64,000 nt of DNA from [Muricauda] lutisoli (nom. illeg.) (GTDB lineage Bacteria; Bacteroidota; Bacteroidia; Flavobacteriales; Flavobacteriaceae), in contig NZ_JAFLND010000002.1 of NCBI RefSeq assembly GCF_017313105.1, forward strand, positions 62,001 to 126,000, written 5' to 3'. The notes beneath the pieces are model-generated. The model was not told where the DNA came from. It worked only from the letters and a program-made list of their open reading frames with translations, and ran no database searches. Position numbers and translations under genes: made by a program. This document shows, in pieces, positions 32,289 to 40,647 of this stretch. The stretch's first letter is position 1; every line of letters begins with the position of its first letter.

Positions 32289-33434
32289 ATGAAAAATAAC
32301 AGAAACATCTTTCAACTATTTAAAATGAGCATTTTCAATATATCCGTATTATCCTTGGTATTTGTGCTTTCCTGCAGTTCTGGAGACTCCGATTCCAACG
32401 ATGTTCCCACCAATTTAAATGTGGATATCTCCATTATCGGCTCCGATACAAATAATCCAAACGGAAATGGTTCAGGTACTGTTGTGGTCTCCGCATCTGC
32501 CAACAATGCTGTTCGGTATGCATTTCGTTTTGGAAATGGTGACCAAATTTCTAGTGAAACAGGAACAACGGAACACACTTTTCTACAAAACGGAACAAAT
32601 ACTTACAATATAGCTGTATGGGCCTATTCGCAATCCGGAGCGTTCATAAATGAGAGTTATTCAGTGGATGTGTTTAAGTCTGATGAAGCTTTTGCCACCT
32701 TAGTGTTTTCAGATGAATTTGAATATGAAGGTAGCCCAGACAATCAAAAGTGGCACCATCAAATAATTCCACCGAATAATGGGAGTTGGCATAATGGGGA
32801 ATTACAGCACTACACGGATAGAGAGGAAAATTCATTTGTTAGCGATGGGTCCTTGAAAATCAAAGCCATCAAGGAACAATATTCCTACAACGGAAGCACC
32901 AAAGAATACACTTCGGCCAGGCTTAATGGAAAGGTTGCCTTTACCTATGGTCGTGTAGAGGTTCGCGCAAAACTGCCCAGTACGGCAGGTACTTGGCCAG
33001 CTATTTGGACCCTAGGTGCCAATGTAGATGAAACCGGAAACTATTTTGGGGACCAATATGGTAGTGTTGGCTGGCCTTTGTGCGGGGAAATAGATATTAT
33101 GGAACAAACCGGCTGGAACAAAAACCAAACAATATCCCACTTCCACTGGGGTGACCTCAACACCGAAGAATATATGGACACAGGGGGAGAAACCGCTGTT
33201 GCCCAAGCATCATCGGAATACCATATTTATGCCATGGAATGGGATAGTGAAAGCATTAAAACCTATGTGGACGACACTTTGGTATTTGAATTGCCAAACT
33301 CAACCAACAAACCCTATAATCACGAGCATTATTTAATCTTGAACATTGCTTTAGGGGGTAACCTTGGTGGCGATGTGCCAACAAATTTTACAGAAGATAT
33401 TTTTGAAATCGATTACGTAAGGATTTATCAGTAA
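32289..33434 (+). CDS. GH16 family endo-beta-glucanase (laminarinase-type) lipoprotein
   Basis: A 381-residue enzyme. From the chosen ATG at 32289 a Lys/Arg-containing start leads into a lipobox (LVFVLSC, Cys29). Residues about 38-130 form a PKD-like beta domain (VVVSASANNAVRYAFRFGNG ... HTFLQNGTNTYNIAVWAYS). The GH16 jelly-roll follows (LVFSDEFEYEGSPDNQKW ... YTSARLNGKVAFTYGRVEVR). The catalytic signature is GEIDIMEQTG, with nucleophile Glu267, helper Asp269 and acid/base Glu272. Trp-rich flanks (PAIWTLG, HFHWGD) fit subfamily-3-like laminarinases, which cleave internal beta-1,3 bonds. Surface anchoring would feed the SusCD pair. A start at 32244 is in frame but lies at a hairpin; 32325 is another option. 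Confidence 0.92.
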   Translation: MKNNRNIFQLFKMSIFNISVLSLVFVLSCSSGDSDSNDVPTNLNVDISIIGSDTNNPNGNGSGTVVVSASANNAVRYAFRFGNGDQISSETGTTEHTFLQNGTNTYNIAVWAYSQSGAFINESYSVDVFKSDEAFATLVFSDEFEYEGSPDNQKWHHQIIPPNNGSWHNGELQHYTDREENSFVSDGSLKIKAIKEQYSYNGSTKEYTSARLNGKVAFTYGRVEVRAKLPSTAGTWPAIWTLGANVDETGNYFGDQYGSVGWPLCGEIDIMEQTGWNKNQTISHFHWGDLNTEEYMDTGGETAVAQASSEYHIYAMEWDSESIKTYVDDTLVFELPNSTNKPYNHEHYLILNIALGGNLGGDVPTNFTEDIFEIDYVRIYQ

Positions 33435-33509
33435 TGCCCAATATTAAGTCAAAGAAATAGATTACTGATGTAAAACAATTTCAAGATTTTGGAAAAATTA
33501 CATAGACTT

Positions 33510-33540
33510 AAGCCGGAGCCTTGTGCCTTCGGCTTTTTTT
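33510..33540 (+). terminator. Rho-independent terminator of the beta-glucan operon
   Basis: AAGCCGGAG (33510-33518) pairs with CTTCGGCTT (33527-33535), one G-T pair, followed by T residues running into the convergent gene's stop codon. Confidence 0.75.
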
Positions 33541-33721
33541 ATTGCCCTAGTTCCTTGGTATCAAAATAAACAAGTTCCTGATTATTGAACTTGGCCGTTG
33601 CCTCTATAGGGTTACAGCATACCTCACAATCCTCCACATAGGTCTGCTGGGGCACTGAACTATCCAATAAAAAAGATATTTCTTCCCAACAGTAAGGGCA
33701 TTGAAAAAAATGCTCGTACAT
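33539..33721 (-). CDS. CPXCG-type small cysteine-rich protein
   Basis: A 60-residue protein with two Cys pairs, FQCPYCWEEI near the start and VEDCEVCCNPIE in the middle, then a beta-like C-terminus. It matches the small CPXCG-motif family, probably a zinc ribbon, though here Trp replaces the usual Gly after the second Cys. Family function is unknown. It starts 3 bp past the TolC gene's stop on the same strand, so it is the last gene of the efflux operon and probably travels with it. Confidence 0.8.
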   Translation of the reverse strand: MYEHFFQCPYCWEEISFLLDSSVPQQTYVEDCEVCCNPIEATAKFNNQELVYFDTKELGQ

Positions 33722-33724
33722 GGC

Positions 33725-35050
33725 TTAAAAATTCACATTGAGCAATTGGCCGCTAATCTGAAGCATTTGAAGTTCGGCCAATTTCGCATTGTATTTGGCT
33801 TGGCTTTTGGCCAATTCCGCATTCAGTAGGTTTAACTGGGCCTGTCTAAACTCAATGGAAGTTACCTGTCCAAGTTTGTAGCGCTCATCTGTTCTCTTGA
33901 AGTTGTTTTGATTCGTCTGCAAGTTTTTCTCTTGCACCTCCAACACATATAATGCGTTGGTATAACTGTCCCAAGCGTTACGTATATCCCTTTCCACCTC
34001 CAATTGAATCTGCTTTTTGGCAATCTCTTGGTTTTTATAGGCAATTTTGGCATTTTTTATACCTGTGATGGTAGTTCCGCCATCGAATAAATTCCACGTA
34101 AGATTAACTGTTCCCGTTACACCTGTGGACGTATTTTGCAACACAAAGGCCAGCGGACTGTTGTTATTGGACTCGTTCCAACCGTAAGTTCCCGTAAGAC
34201 CAATGGTAGGCAAGTAACCGCTTTTGGCCACCCTAATATCGTTGAGTCCCATATTAAGGTCCTTTTCTACGATCTGAAGCCTTACATTGTTCAATTTGGC
34301 CTCATTGTACATGCTTTCCATTTGAAGTTCAGAAACAAAAGCAATAGTAGTATCTGCGGCAAATTGTGCGGAAAGATCCCGATTCAAGATCAAGTTCAGG
34401 TCCCGCATGGTGTTTCTCAGTTGTTGACGTGAATTCAATAAATTGATGCTGTCCGTATTAATATCCACTTCGGCATTCAATACATCCAAACCTGTATTCT
34501 GTCCAAACTCAAATTGATACTCTGCTCTTTTTAGCCTATCCTTGGAAATTTCCAATGCCTGCTCCAAGGTATTTGTATTTTCGGTAAGACGGGCCACTTC
34601 ATAATACACGGTAAACAATTGCAAAATGGTAGTTTCTATAGTCTGCCTTACCTCAAGTTCCGACTGTTGAGAGCGTTCCTTGAAATTTTTATAATTGTAA
34701 TATCTGCCAAGTCCGTCGAACAAAGTGTAATTAACGTTTACAGCGGCACTATACCTTCTGGTCTCGGCTCCCTCGGCTGTTCTAGTATCACCATTGCCCA
34801 AAACCCCTTCGGAATTTTGTTTATCTATACTCCCGCTGGCATTCCCTGTCACCGATGGTAAATAACCAGAATTTAAAATATCTGCGTTGTTATCGTCAAT
34901 CAATTTGGTATTCCGCGCGACTTGGATATCCAAGTTGTTCTCCAGGACCAAATCAATGGCTTCTTCTTTACTTAGGACCTGGTCTTGGGCATTGGCTAAA
35001 GGGCCAACCAAAACCAATGTTAAGAATAGGGTATAAAAAATACTTTTCAT
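33725..35050 (-). CDS. TolC-family outer-membrane efflux protein
   Basis: A 441-residue protein with signal peptide (MKSIFYTLFLTLVLVGPLANAQ). The duplicated coiled-coil architecture of TolC is visible in its two halves (LSKEEAIDLVLENNLDIQVA ..., then LNNVRLQIVEKDLNMGLNDI, RVAKSGYLPTIGLTGTYGW), each with long heptad-rich helices (ERDIRNAWDSYTNALYVLEV; TSIEFRQAQLNLLNAELAKS). It forms the outer-membrane channel for the RND pump encoded just upstream; start and stop overlap by one base (TAATG). Substrates are unknown. Confidence 0.92.
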   Translation of the reverse strand: MKSIFYTLFLTLVLVGPLANAQDQVLSKEEAIDLVLENNLDIQVARNTKLIDDNNADILNSGYLPSVTGNASGSIDKQNSEGVLGNGDTRTAEGAETRRYSAAVNVNYTLFDGLGRYYNYKNFKERSQQSELEVRQTIETTILQLFTVYYEVARLTENTNTLEQALEISKDRLKRAEYQFEFGQNTGLDVLNAEVDINTDSINLLNSRQQLRNTMRDLNLILNRDLSAQFAADTTIAFVSELQMESMYNEAKLNNVRLQIVEKDLNMGLNDIRVAKSGYLPTIGLTGTYGWNESNNNSPLAFVLQNTSTGVTGTVNLTWNLFDGGTTITGIKNAKIAYKNQEIAKKQIQLEVERDIRNAWDSYTNALYVLEVQEKNLQTNQNNFKRTDERYKLGQVTSIEFRQAQLNLLNAELAKSQAKYNAKLAELQMLQISGQLLNVNF

Positions 35051-38000
35051 TATGTGGTCTCTTCTTCTACAACTTTTGAGGTTTCTTCCCCATTATGGGG
35101 AATATTTTTAGTGCCGGTTCCATTTAAAGCAAAGCTATCCGCTTCCATTTCCTCTTCTTCATGCTGTTCGCGAATGGCTCGTTCCACTTCTTCTTTGGTA
35201 ACGTTTTCTCCACTCCACAACCTTTTGGCCAAAACCTTCACATTGTTACCGAAAGATAACAGCAACGGTAGCATGAGCAATGTCAATATAGTAGCAAAAC
35301 CAATCCCATAAGCAATGGAAATAGCCATGGGTTTAAGGAATTGTGCCTGACGGCTTTTTTCCAAAAGCAATGGTGCCAAACCAGCAATTGTAGTAACGGA
35401 AGTCAAAAATATAGCTCTAAAACGGGAGCGGCCGGCTTCATATAGTGCATCATCAAACGTCATCCCACTGCGCAGATTAATGTTAAATTTACCTATGAGC
35501 ACCAACCCATCGTTTACCATAATCCCGATCAAGGCAATGATTCCCAACATGGAAAGTACATTGATAGGGAATCCATGTATCCAATGCCCCCATGCCACAG
35601 CAGTTAGACTAAATGGCACCATAAAAATCAACAACAACGGCTGACTGATACTTCTAAAGGTGAATGCGATCACTATAAAAATCAGGAATATTACGATTGG
35701 CCCAACAAAACCTAAAGAACCGATAAGTTTATTGGCTTCCCTGTTCTGCCCTTCGTAAGAAGGTGTAATGGAAGGGTATTTCGACAAAATATCCGGCAAA
35801 ACTTCGTTTCGTATCCATAACATGGCATCCGTTCCACTGGTGGTCTCAGGGTCCGTTAAATCAGATGATACTTGGATTTCCCTTCTTCCCTCAAGGTGAT
35901 TGATGGCCACATCTCCTCTTTCAATAGTATAGGTTGCAATTTCCTTTAGCGGTATACGATCTCCACTTGGTGCCAATATTCTCATTTCATCCAAATCTGA
36001 AATTGAAGATCTATTCTCTCTATCGTATCGGACCCAAACTCGTATCTCATCTTGGCCTCGCTGAAAACGTTGTGCTTGCGCTCCGAAGAACCCACCTCTT
36101 ACTTGGTTCATCACCGTTCTAAGGTCCAATCCTAACAAATAGGCATTTTCCTTTAGTTGTAACCTTATCTCCTTGATACCGGCAGGGTCGTTATCGGTAA
36201 CGTCCTTTAAATTGGCGTTGGCTTCCATTGCCTGTTTCAGCTCTTCCTTCGCAGCTTTTAACTCAGCAATGTTATTTCCCAATAAGGATACGGAAACCGG
36301 ACTGCCGCCGAAATTGCCACCAGAACCATAAATCAAACTTTCAACACCGATCACAGGTCCAACGAGTTCCCTTAATCTAGTGGTCACCATATCTGAACGG
36401 ATACCATCTGGTCGTTCTTCTCCTGGCAAAAGGTTGATTTCCAAACTGGCCGAGGAGGATCCCGGGCCCAGGTTTTTAATCATATTCACAAAGAGCATTG
36501 TATCCATACCTTGTAAATACTTATCCGTAAGCTCTTGGTTTACTATATGGGCCTTTTCTTGGATAAGGCTTATAATGGAGTCCGTAACTTTTTCATTGGT
36601 ACCGTTGGGCATGGTAAGCTCAATGGACACCTGATCACTGGCAACCCTGGGGAAAAATGATGTCCTGACAATACCTCCACCTATGGAACCAAGGGTTAGG
36701 GCCAATGCCATAAAAAACAAGGCAAAGGTCAATATTTTGTAGTTCATCATGAATCGAAGTGCGGGGCTGTACCATTTATCGCGCATATAGTTCATGATTC
36801 TGTCACCAATCTTGTTGATGACCCGTAGCTCTGCGAAAACCTTTGCAATACCAGTTTTGGGTTTATTACTTTGTGGATGCAATGCTTTGGAATGCGCCAA
36901 GTGGGCAGGTAATATGATCAATGCTTCTACCAAAGAAACCACCAAAGTCAGAATCACAATAACAGAAACTTCGCTGAAAAATTCACCAATACGGCTATCC
37001 AAGAACAAGAATATGGAAAAGGCCAAAACGGTAGTGATAATTGCCGAGATAATAGGTGGCAACACCTCCATAGTTCCATCTATAGCGGCTTTTACCGGTG
37101 GTTTTCCATCTTCGTAATGCTGGTAAATGTTCTCGGCAATCACAATTCCATCATCCACCAAAATACCAATAACAATGATCATCCCGAACAGGGACAATAC
37201 ATTTATGGTCACATTGAACATTGGGGCAAAAATGAACATTCCCAAAAATGCAATCGGAAGTCCAAAAGCTACCCAAAAGGCCAATCGGGTATTAAGGAAA
37301 AGTGACAAAAATATCAGAACCAAAATCATACCCACAATGGCATTTTCTGTCAAGAGCTGGGTACGCTGTGTCAATGTTATTGATCGATCATCGATCACAT
37401 CGAGTTGAACATTGGTATATTTTTCGTTGAAATCCTTAATGTACTGCCTTACATTCTCGGCAGAACCCATTAAATCTTCTGTATTGGTACTGGTAATTGT
37501 AATATTTACCGCCAACTGCTCATTGAAATAGGATGCATTGGGCGTTTCAGAAAACCTGTCCCTGATGGTAGCGACATCTTTCAGTCTTACCGCTCGTCCC
37601 GCAGCGTCTCCCCTAACAACAATATTGGAGAGTTCATCTCCGTAATATGATCTATTATTTGCCCGAATAAGGTATTCCTCGGTAACGGTTTTGATATTAC
37701 CTCCCGTCACTAGGATATTTGCATTGGAAACGGCTTGTGCTACCTCGTTAAAGGATAGGTTATAGGCAAGAAGGCTGTTCTCATCCACTGCAATCTCAAT
37801 TTCTTCATCTGGATAACCGGATATTGAAATTTGGGATATTCCATCAATTGCCCTTAAATCGTTTTCTATTTGACGTCCTATTTGCTTTAAAGTGGCCAAG
37901 GGAATATCCTTACCACTTACAGCAAAGCTTATCGTTGGTCTTACAGGTTCTTGTTTGGCAACAATCAACGGTTCCATTCCAGTGGGGAAAGTAGGCACCC

Positions 38001-38343
38001 TATCCACTGCATTTTTCACCTCCAGCAGCATAAAGTCAACATTCCTTTCCTTTTCAATCTCCACATTGATGGTACCGCTGTTCTCCCTTGAGGTAGAAGT
38101 TACCCGTTCCACACCCTCTAAACCTTTGAGATTATCCTCAATTTTAAGAACAATCCCTTCTTCGATTTCTTGCGGAGAGGCTCCTGGATAGGTAATATTT
38201 ATCGTGATATTCCGAGCTTCGTTAAGCGGAAAAAAGGATGATTTTAAGGAAAGAATCCCAACAACCCCAAAAACAAAAAATGCCAAAATAAAGACATTTA
38301 CTGCCATGTGGTATTTAATAAAATACGAGATGATTTTTCTCAT
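35050..38343 (-). CDS. RND-family efflux pump, inner-membrane permease
   Basis: A 1097-residue permease with the two-fold RND layout. TM1 near the N-terminus is followed by a large periplasmic porter domain. A central membrane block contains NVLSLFGMIIVIGILVDDGI (the Asp pair of the proton relay) and VIAENIYQHYEDGK, then a second porter domain and membrane block (PINVLSMLGIIALIGIMVND, FRAIFLTSVTTIAGLAPLLL). The sequence is closer to the AcrB/MdtBC-like multidrug group than to metal pumps: it lacks the heavy-metal-type Met and Glu motifs. An acidic C-terminal tail of about 50 residues (EEVERAIREQHEEEEMEADS) is extra. It is the middle gene of the adaptor-pump-TolC operon, starting 11 bp after the adaptor. 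Confidence 0.93.
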   Translation of the reverse strand: MRKIISYFIKYHMAVNVFILAFFVFGVVGILSLKSSFFPLNEARNITINITYPGASPQEIEEGIVLKIEDNLKGLEGVERVTSTSRENSGTINVEIEKERNVDFMLLEVKNAVDRVPTFPTGMEPLIVAKQEPVRPTISFAVSGKDIPLATLKQIGRQIENDLRAIDGISQISISGYPDEEIEIAVDENSLLAYNLSFNEVAQAVSNANILVTGGNIKTVTEEYLIRANNRSYYGDELSNIVVRGDAAGRAVRLKDVATIRDRFSETPNASYFNEQLAVNITITSTNTEDLMGSAENVRQYIKDFNEKYTNVQLDVIDDRSITLTQRTQLLTENAIVGMILVLIFLSLFLNTRLAFWVAFGLPIAFLGMFIFAPMFNVTINVLSLFGMIIVIGILVDDGIVIAENIYQHYEDGKPPVKAAIDGTMEVLPPIISAIITTVLAFSIFLFLDSRIGEFFSEVSVIVILTLVVSLVEALIILPAHLAHSKALHPQSNKPKTGIAKVFAELRVINKIGDRIMNYMRDKWYSPALRFMMNYKILTFALFFMALALTLGSIGGGIVRTSFFPRVASDQVSIELTMPNGTNEKVTDSIISLIQEKAHIVNQELTDKYLQGMDTMLFVNMIKNLGPGSSSASLEINLLPGEERPDGIRSDMVTTRLRELVGPVIGVESLIYGSGGNFGGSPVSVSLLGNNIAELKAAKEELKQAMEANANLKDVTDNDPAGIKEIRLQLKENAYLLGLDLRTVMNQVRGGFFGAQAQRFQRGQDEIRVWVRYDRENRSSISDLDEMRILAPSGDRIPLKEIATYTIERGDVAINHLEGRREIQVSSDLTDPETTSGTDAMLWIRNEVLPDILSKYPSITPSYEGQNREANKLIGSLGFVGPIVIFLIFIVIAFTFRSISQPLLLIFMVPFSLTAVAWGHWIHGFPINVLSMLGIIALIGIMVNDGLVLIGKFNINLRSGMTFDDALYEAGRSRFRAIFLTSVTTIAGLAPLLLEKSRQAQFLKPMAISIAYGIGFATILTLLMLPLLLSFGNNVKVLAKRLWSGENVTKEEVERAIREQHEEEEMEADSFALNGTGTKNIPHNGEETSKVVEEETT

Positions 38344-38354
38344 GGCCGAGGAGG

Positions 38355-39476
38355 TTAGGATTTACTTTCATCAAATATTTTGACCAACATGCCCGCATAG
38401 GCACCGGTCATTGGTTTGGCAACGATCACTTCGCCATCTGGTACGTTTTTGAGCACTACGGTCTTGTCAGTAAAAAATATGGGCTGTACTGCCATTAAAT
38501 CCAAAATAGAATCCTTTACAACAAAAATTTGATCGTTCTCCAACAGTAAAGACCTGTTAATTTCTATGGCGTCCGTTTCTTCTTTTGCCTCTAAATTGGC
38601 TTCAAGATATTGGCCTTCCTTTAAATTATCGCCACTTACCTCGATATATGCAGTTATAGTCTGGGAGTTCTGATCGACCCTTCCATTGACCCGGGCTACC
38701 TCACCAACAAAAGTTTGGGTCTTCTCTAAATTGAAAAGCTCCACTTTTTTCCCTACCCTCAAAAAGTCACCATAAGTCTTACTCACGGAAACTTCCAATT
38801 CGTACAGTCCCGTGTTGATGAACTCTCCAAGTTTTTGTCCAGACCTGATCAAAGTTCCTTCGGTTACCAAAGCTTCTGTCAATACTCCTGTAAAAGGAGC
38901 GGTAATGGTATATTTGGATAGGCGTTGCTCCAAATTCTTCACATTGTAATATGTTGTGATAATCTCTCTACCGGTTATGAAGAATTTTTCCTTTTCGGAA
39001 TCCATCTTCGGTAGTTCGGGAGTGGTCTTTTCCAAATCAAATCCATTGAGGTATTGCTGCCATTTTGGATATATTTCAGGATAATCCAGTCGCAGATCGG
39101 GCATTATGGAAGTAAGCAAGTTGTATAAATTACTCTTGGCCGATTGTACTGTAGCGTAGTATTCGCTGGCATCTATTCTTATAAGCGTTTGACCGGCCGC
39201 ATACTCTTGTCCTGTACGGAACAATTTACTTCCCGGTCTAAATACACCTTGCACTTCTGAATAAAGTTCTACACGCTTTTTTGCCCTAAGGTTACCATTG
39301 GCGGGCACCATGATAGGCACAGTTGTGTTTTTTACCGTATCAACAAAAACGGTCTTTACCACCTTTTGGGAAGGCGGTCTTCTGTTATCCTTACTACCTG
39401 CGATCATACCCGCAAAATATAAGGAGGCAAAAATTATGATTCCACCGGCAACTGCCGATATAATAAGCTTTCGCAT
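38355..39476 (-). CDS. RND efflux periplasmic adaptor (membrane fusion protein)
   Basis: A 373-residue protein anchored by one N-terminal span (about 5-26). The barrel-sandwich half-motifs (VPIMVPANGNLRAKKRVELY, SEVQGVFRPG, and TITAPFTGVLTEALVTEGTL) flank a helical hairpin interrupted by an unusual 60-residue insert around DLRLDYPEIYPKWQQYLNGF. A beta-barrel region (LEVSVSKTYGDFLRVGKKVE) and a membrane-proximal domain follow. It bridges the RND pump and TolC. It is the first gene of the operon; the promoter candidate at 39499-39525 lies just upstream. Confidence 0.9.
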   Translation of the reverse strand: MRKLIISAVAGGIIIFASLYFAGMIAGSKDNRRPPSQKVVKTVFVDTVKNTTVPIMVPANGNLRAKKRVELYSEVQGVFRPGSKLFRTGQEYAAGQTLIRIDASEYYATVQSAKSNLYNLLTSIMPDLRLDYPEIYPKWQQYLNGFDLEKTTPELPKMDSEKEKFFITGREIITTYYNVKNLEQRLSKYTITAPFTGVLTEALVTEGTLIRSGQKLGEFINTGLYELEVSVSKTYGDFLRVGKKVELFNLEKTQTFVGEVARVNGRVDQNSQTITAYIEVSGDNLKEGQYLEANLEAKEETDAIEINRSLLLENDQIFVVKDSILDLMAVQPIFFTDKTVVLKNVPDGEVIVAKPMTGAYAGMLVKIFDESKS

Positions 39477-39498
39477 GCGCTAGTTGGTTTAATCAATG

Positions 39499-39525
39499 CA
39501 AATCTATTCCCTACATTTTTTACAA
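39499..39525 (-). promoter_or_regulatory. Promoter of the RND efflux operon
   Basis: On the minus strand: TTG (39525-39523), 16-nt spacer, TAGATTTG (39506-39499), an exact TAnnTTTG. It ends 22 nt before the adaptor ATG. The spacer is slightly short. Confidence 0.5.
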
Positions 39526-39624
39526 TGGTTAAATATTTCATAAAATGCGTTTTGAACCCGGTCAAATGCAAAAAGGGGACCCCAAACGGCATCCCCAAAC
39601 CAAACAAACTAAAGTAATAACTAA

Positions 39625-40512
39625 CTACTCGTTTTCGTTTTCGTCCTCGAATTTGGTATCTGCCATCCGAGTACGCTCAAATTGAACATCTTTAAACCTA
39701 GGGTTCAGGCTTTTATCATCGGTATCCAAAACCAAAAACTGTTTTGTGCCCATGTTATGAAGAACATTGAAAGAATCGAACTGATTATTTTGAAGTTGCA
39801 ATATTTCCAAACTTGCCAATTTACCAAACTCCTCAGGTATTTCACCACCTAGGTGATTATTGGACAAAACCAACTCTTTCAACTGAACCAAATTTCCTAT
39901 TTCTGCTGGTATTTCCCCCTCTAGTCTATTCTCAAAAAGACCCAATGCTTTTAGATTGGAAAGGTTTCCTATAGATTTTGGTATAATACCTTTTAAATTA
40001 TTACTGGAAAGGTTTAATTCTTCCAGGTTCTCTAATTCTCCAAAAGTTTCGGGGATAGGTCCCGTCAAGAAATTATTGAACATGGAAAAAACCTCTAAAT
40101 CGTTAAAATTGCCAACACCTGTTGGAATAGCTCCTTTAATCCGGTTCATCTCCAAACGAAAAACCTTAAGCTTTTTAAGCTTTACTATGTCCTTGGGCAA
40201 TACTCCGGTAATCTGATTGAAAGCAAGATTCAATTCAGTGATATATTTTAAGTCACCAATACTTTCTGGAAGTGTACCATTTAAATTGTTCATGAACAGC
40301 GTTAAACCCACTACATGTCCATCTTTGACATCTACCCCCTTCCAAGTATCAATAGGTGCTTCTAAATCCCAAGAAGCGTTCCATTCATCACCATTGGTAC
40401 TGTTGTACAAATCCACCAAAGCAGATTTCTCTCTGGGGGAAACCTGTCCGCTGGCGAAAGAAACACTAGTGGAAAAAATCAAGCAAAAGAAAAAAATGGC
40501 TACTCGAATCAT
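39625..40512 (-). CDS. Secreted plant-type leucine-rich repeat protein
   Basis: A 295-residue protein with signal peptide (MIRVAIFFFCLIFSTSVSFA) and an N-cap resembling plant LRRNT domains (SALVDLYNSTNGDEWNASWD ... WKGV). About eight LRRs follow with the plant-specific consensus LxxLxLxxNxLxGxIPxxxGxL (for example LEELNLSSNNLKGIIPKSIG, LKELVLSNNHLGGEIPEEFG). The acidic C-terminal tail (FEDENENE) ends at the stop, and no T9SS sorting domain is visible. Such proteins mediate protein or glycan contacts outside the cell; the partner is unknown. It stands alone between the RND operon and the ABC-F gene. Confidence 0.88.
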   Translation of the reverse strand: MIRVAIFFFCLIFSTSVSFASGQVSPREKSALVDLYNSTNGDEWNASWDLEAPIDTWKGVDVKDGHVVGLTLFMNNLNGTLPESIGDLKYITELNLAFNQITGVLPKDIVKLKKLKVFRLEMNRIKGAIPTGVGNFNDLEVFSMFNNFLTGPIPETFGELENLEELNLSSNNLKGIIPKSIGNLSNLKALGLFENRLEGEIPAEIGNLVQLKELVLSNNHLGGEIPEEFGKLASLEILQLQNNQFDSFNVLHNMGTKQFLVLDTDDKSLNPRFKDVQFERTRMADTKFEDENENE

Positions 40513-40647
40513 TTATTACTTATTTATTCAGGAAGAATTTACTTACAAAGTAATAAAAATGAGAAACATCCTACAAAAATAATCACTGAATACACACTAA
40601 TATGTTGTGAATTCGCTAAAAAATGTGGTGAGAAAATAATTTAATCG

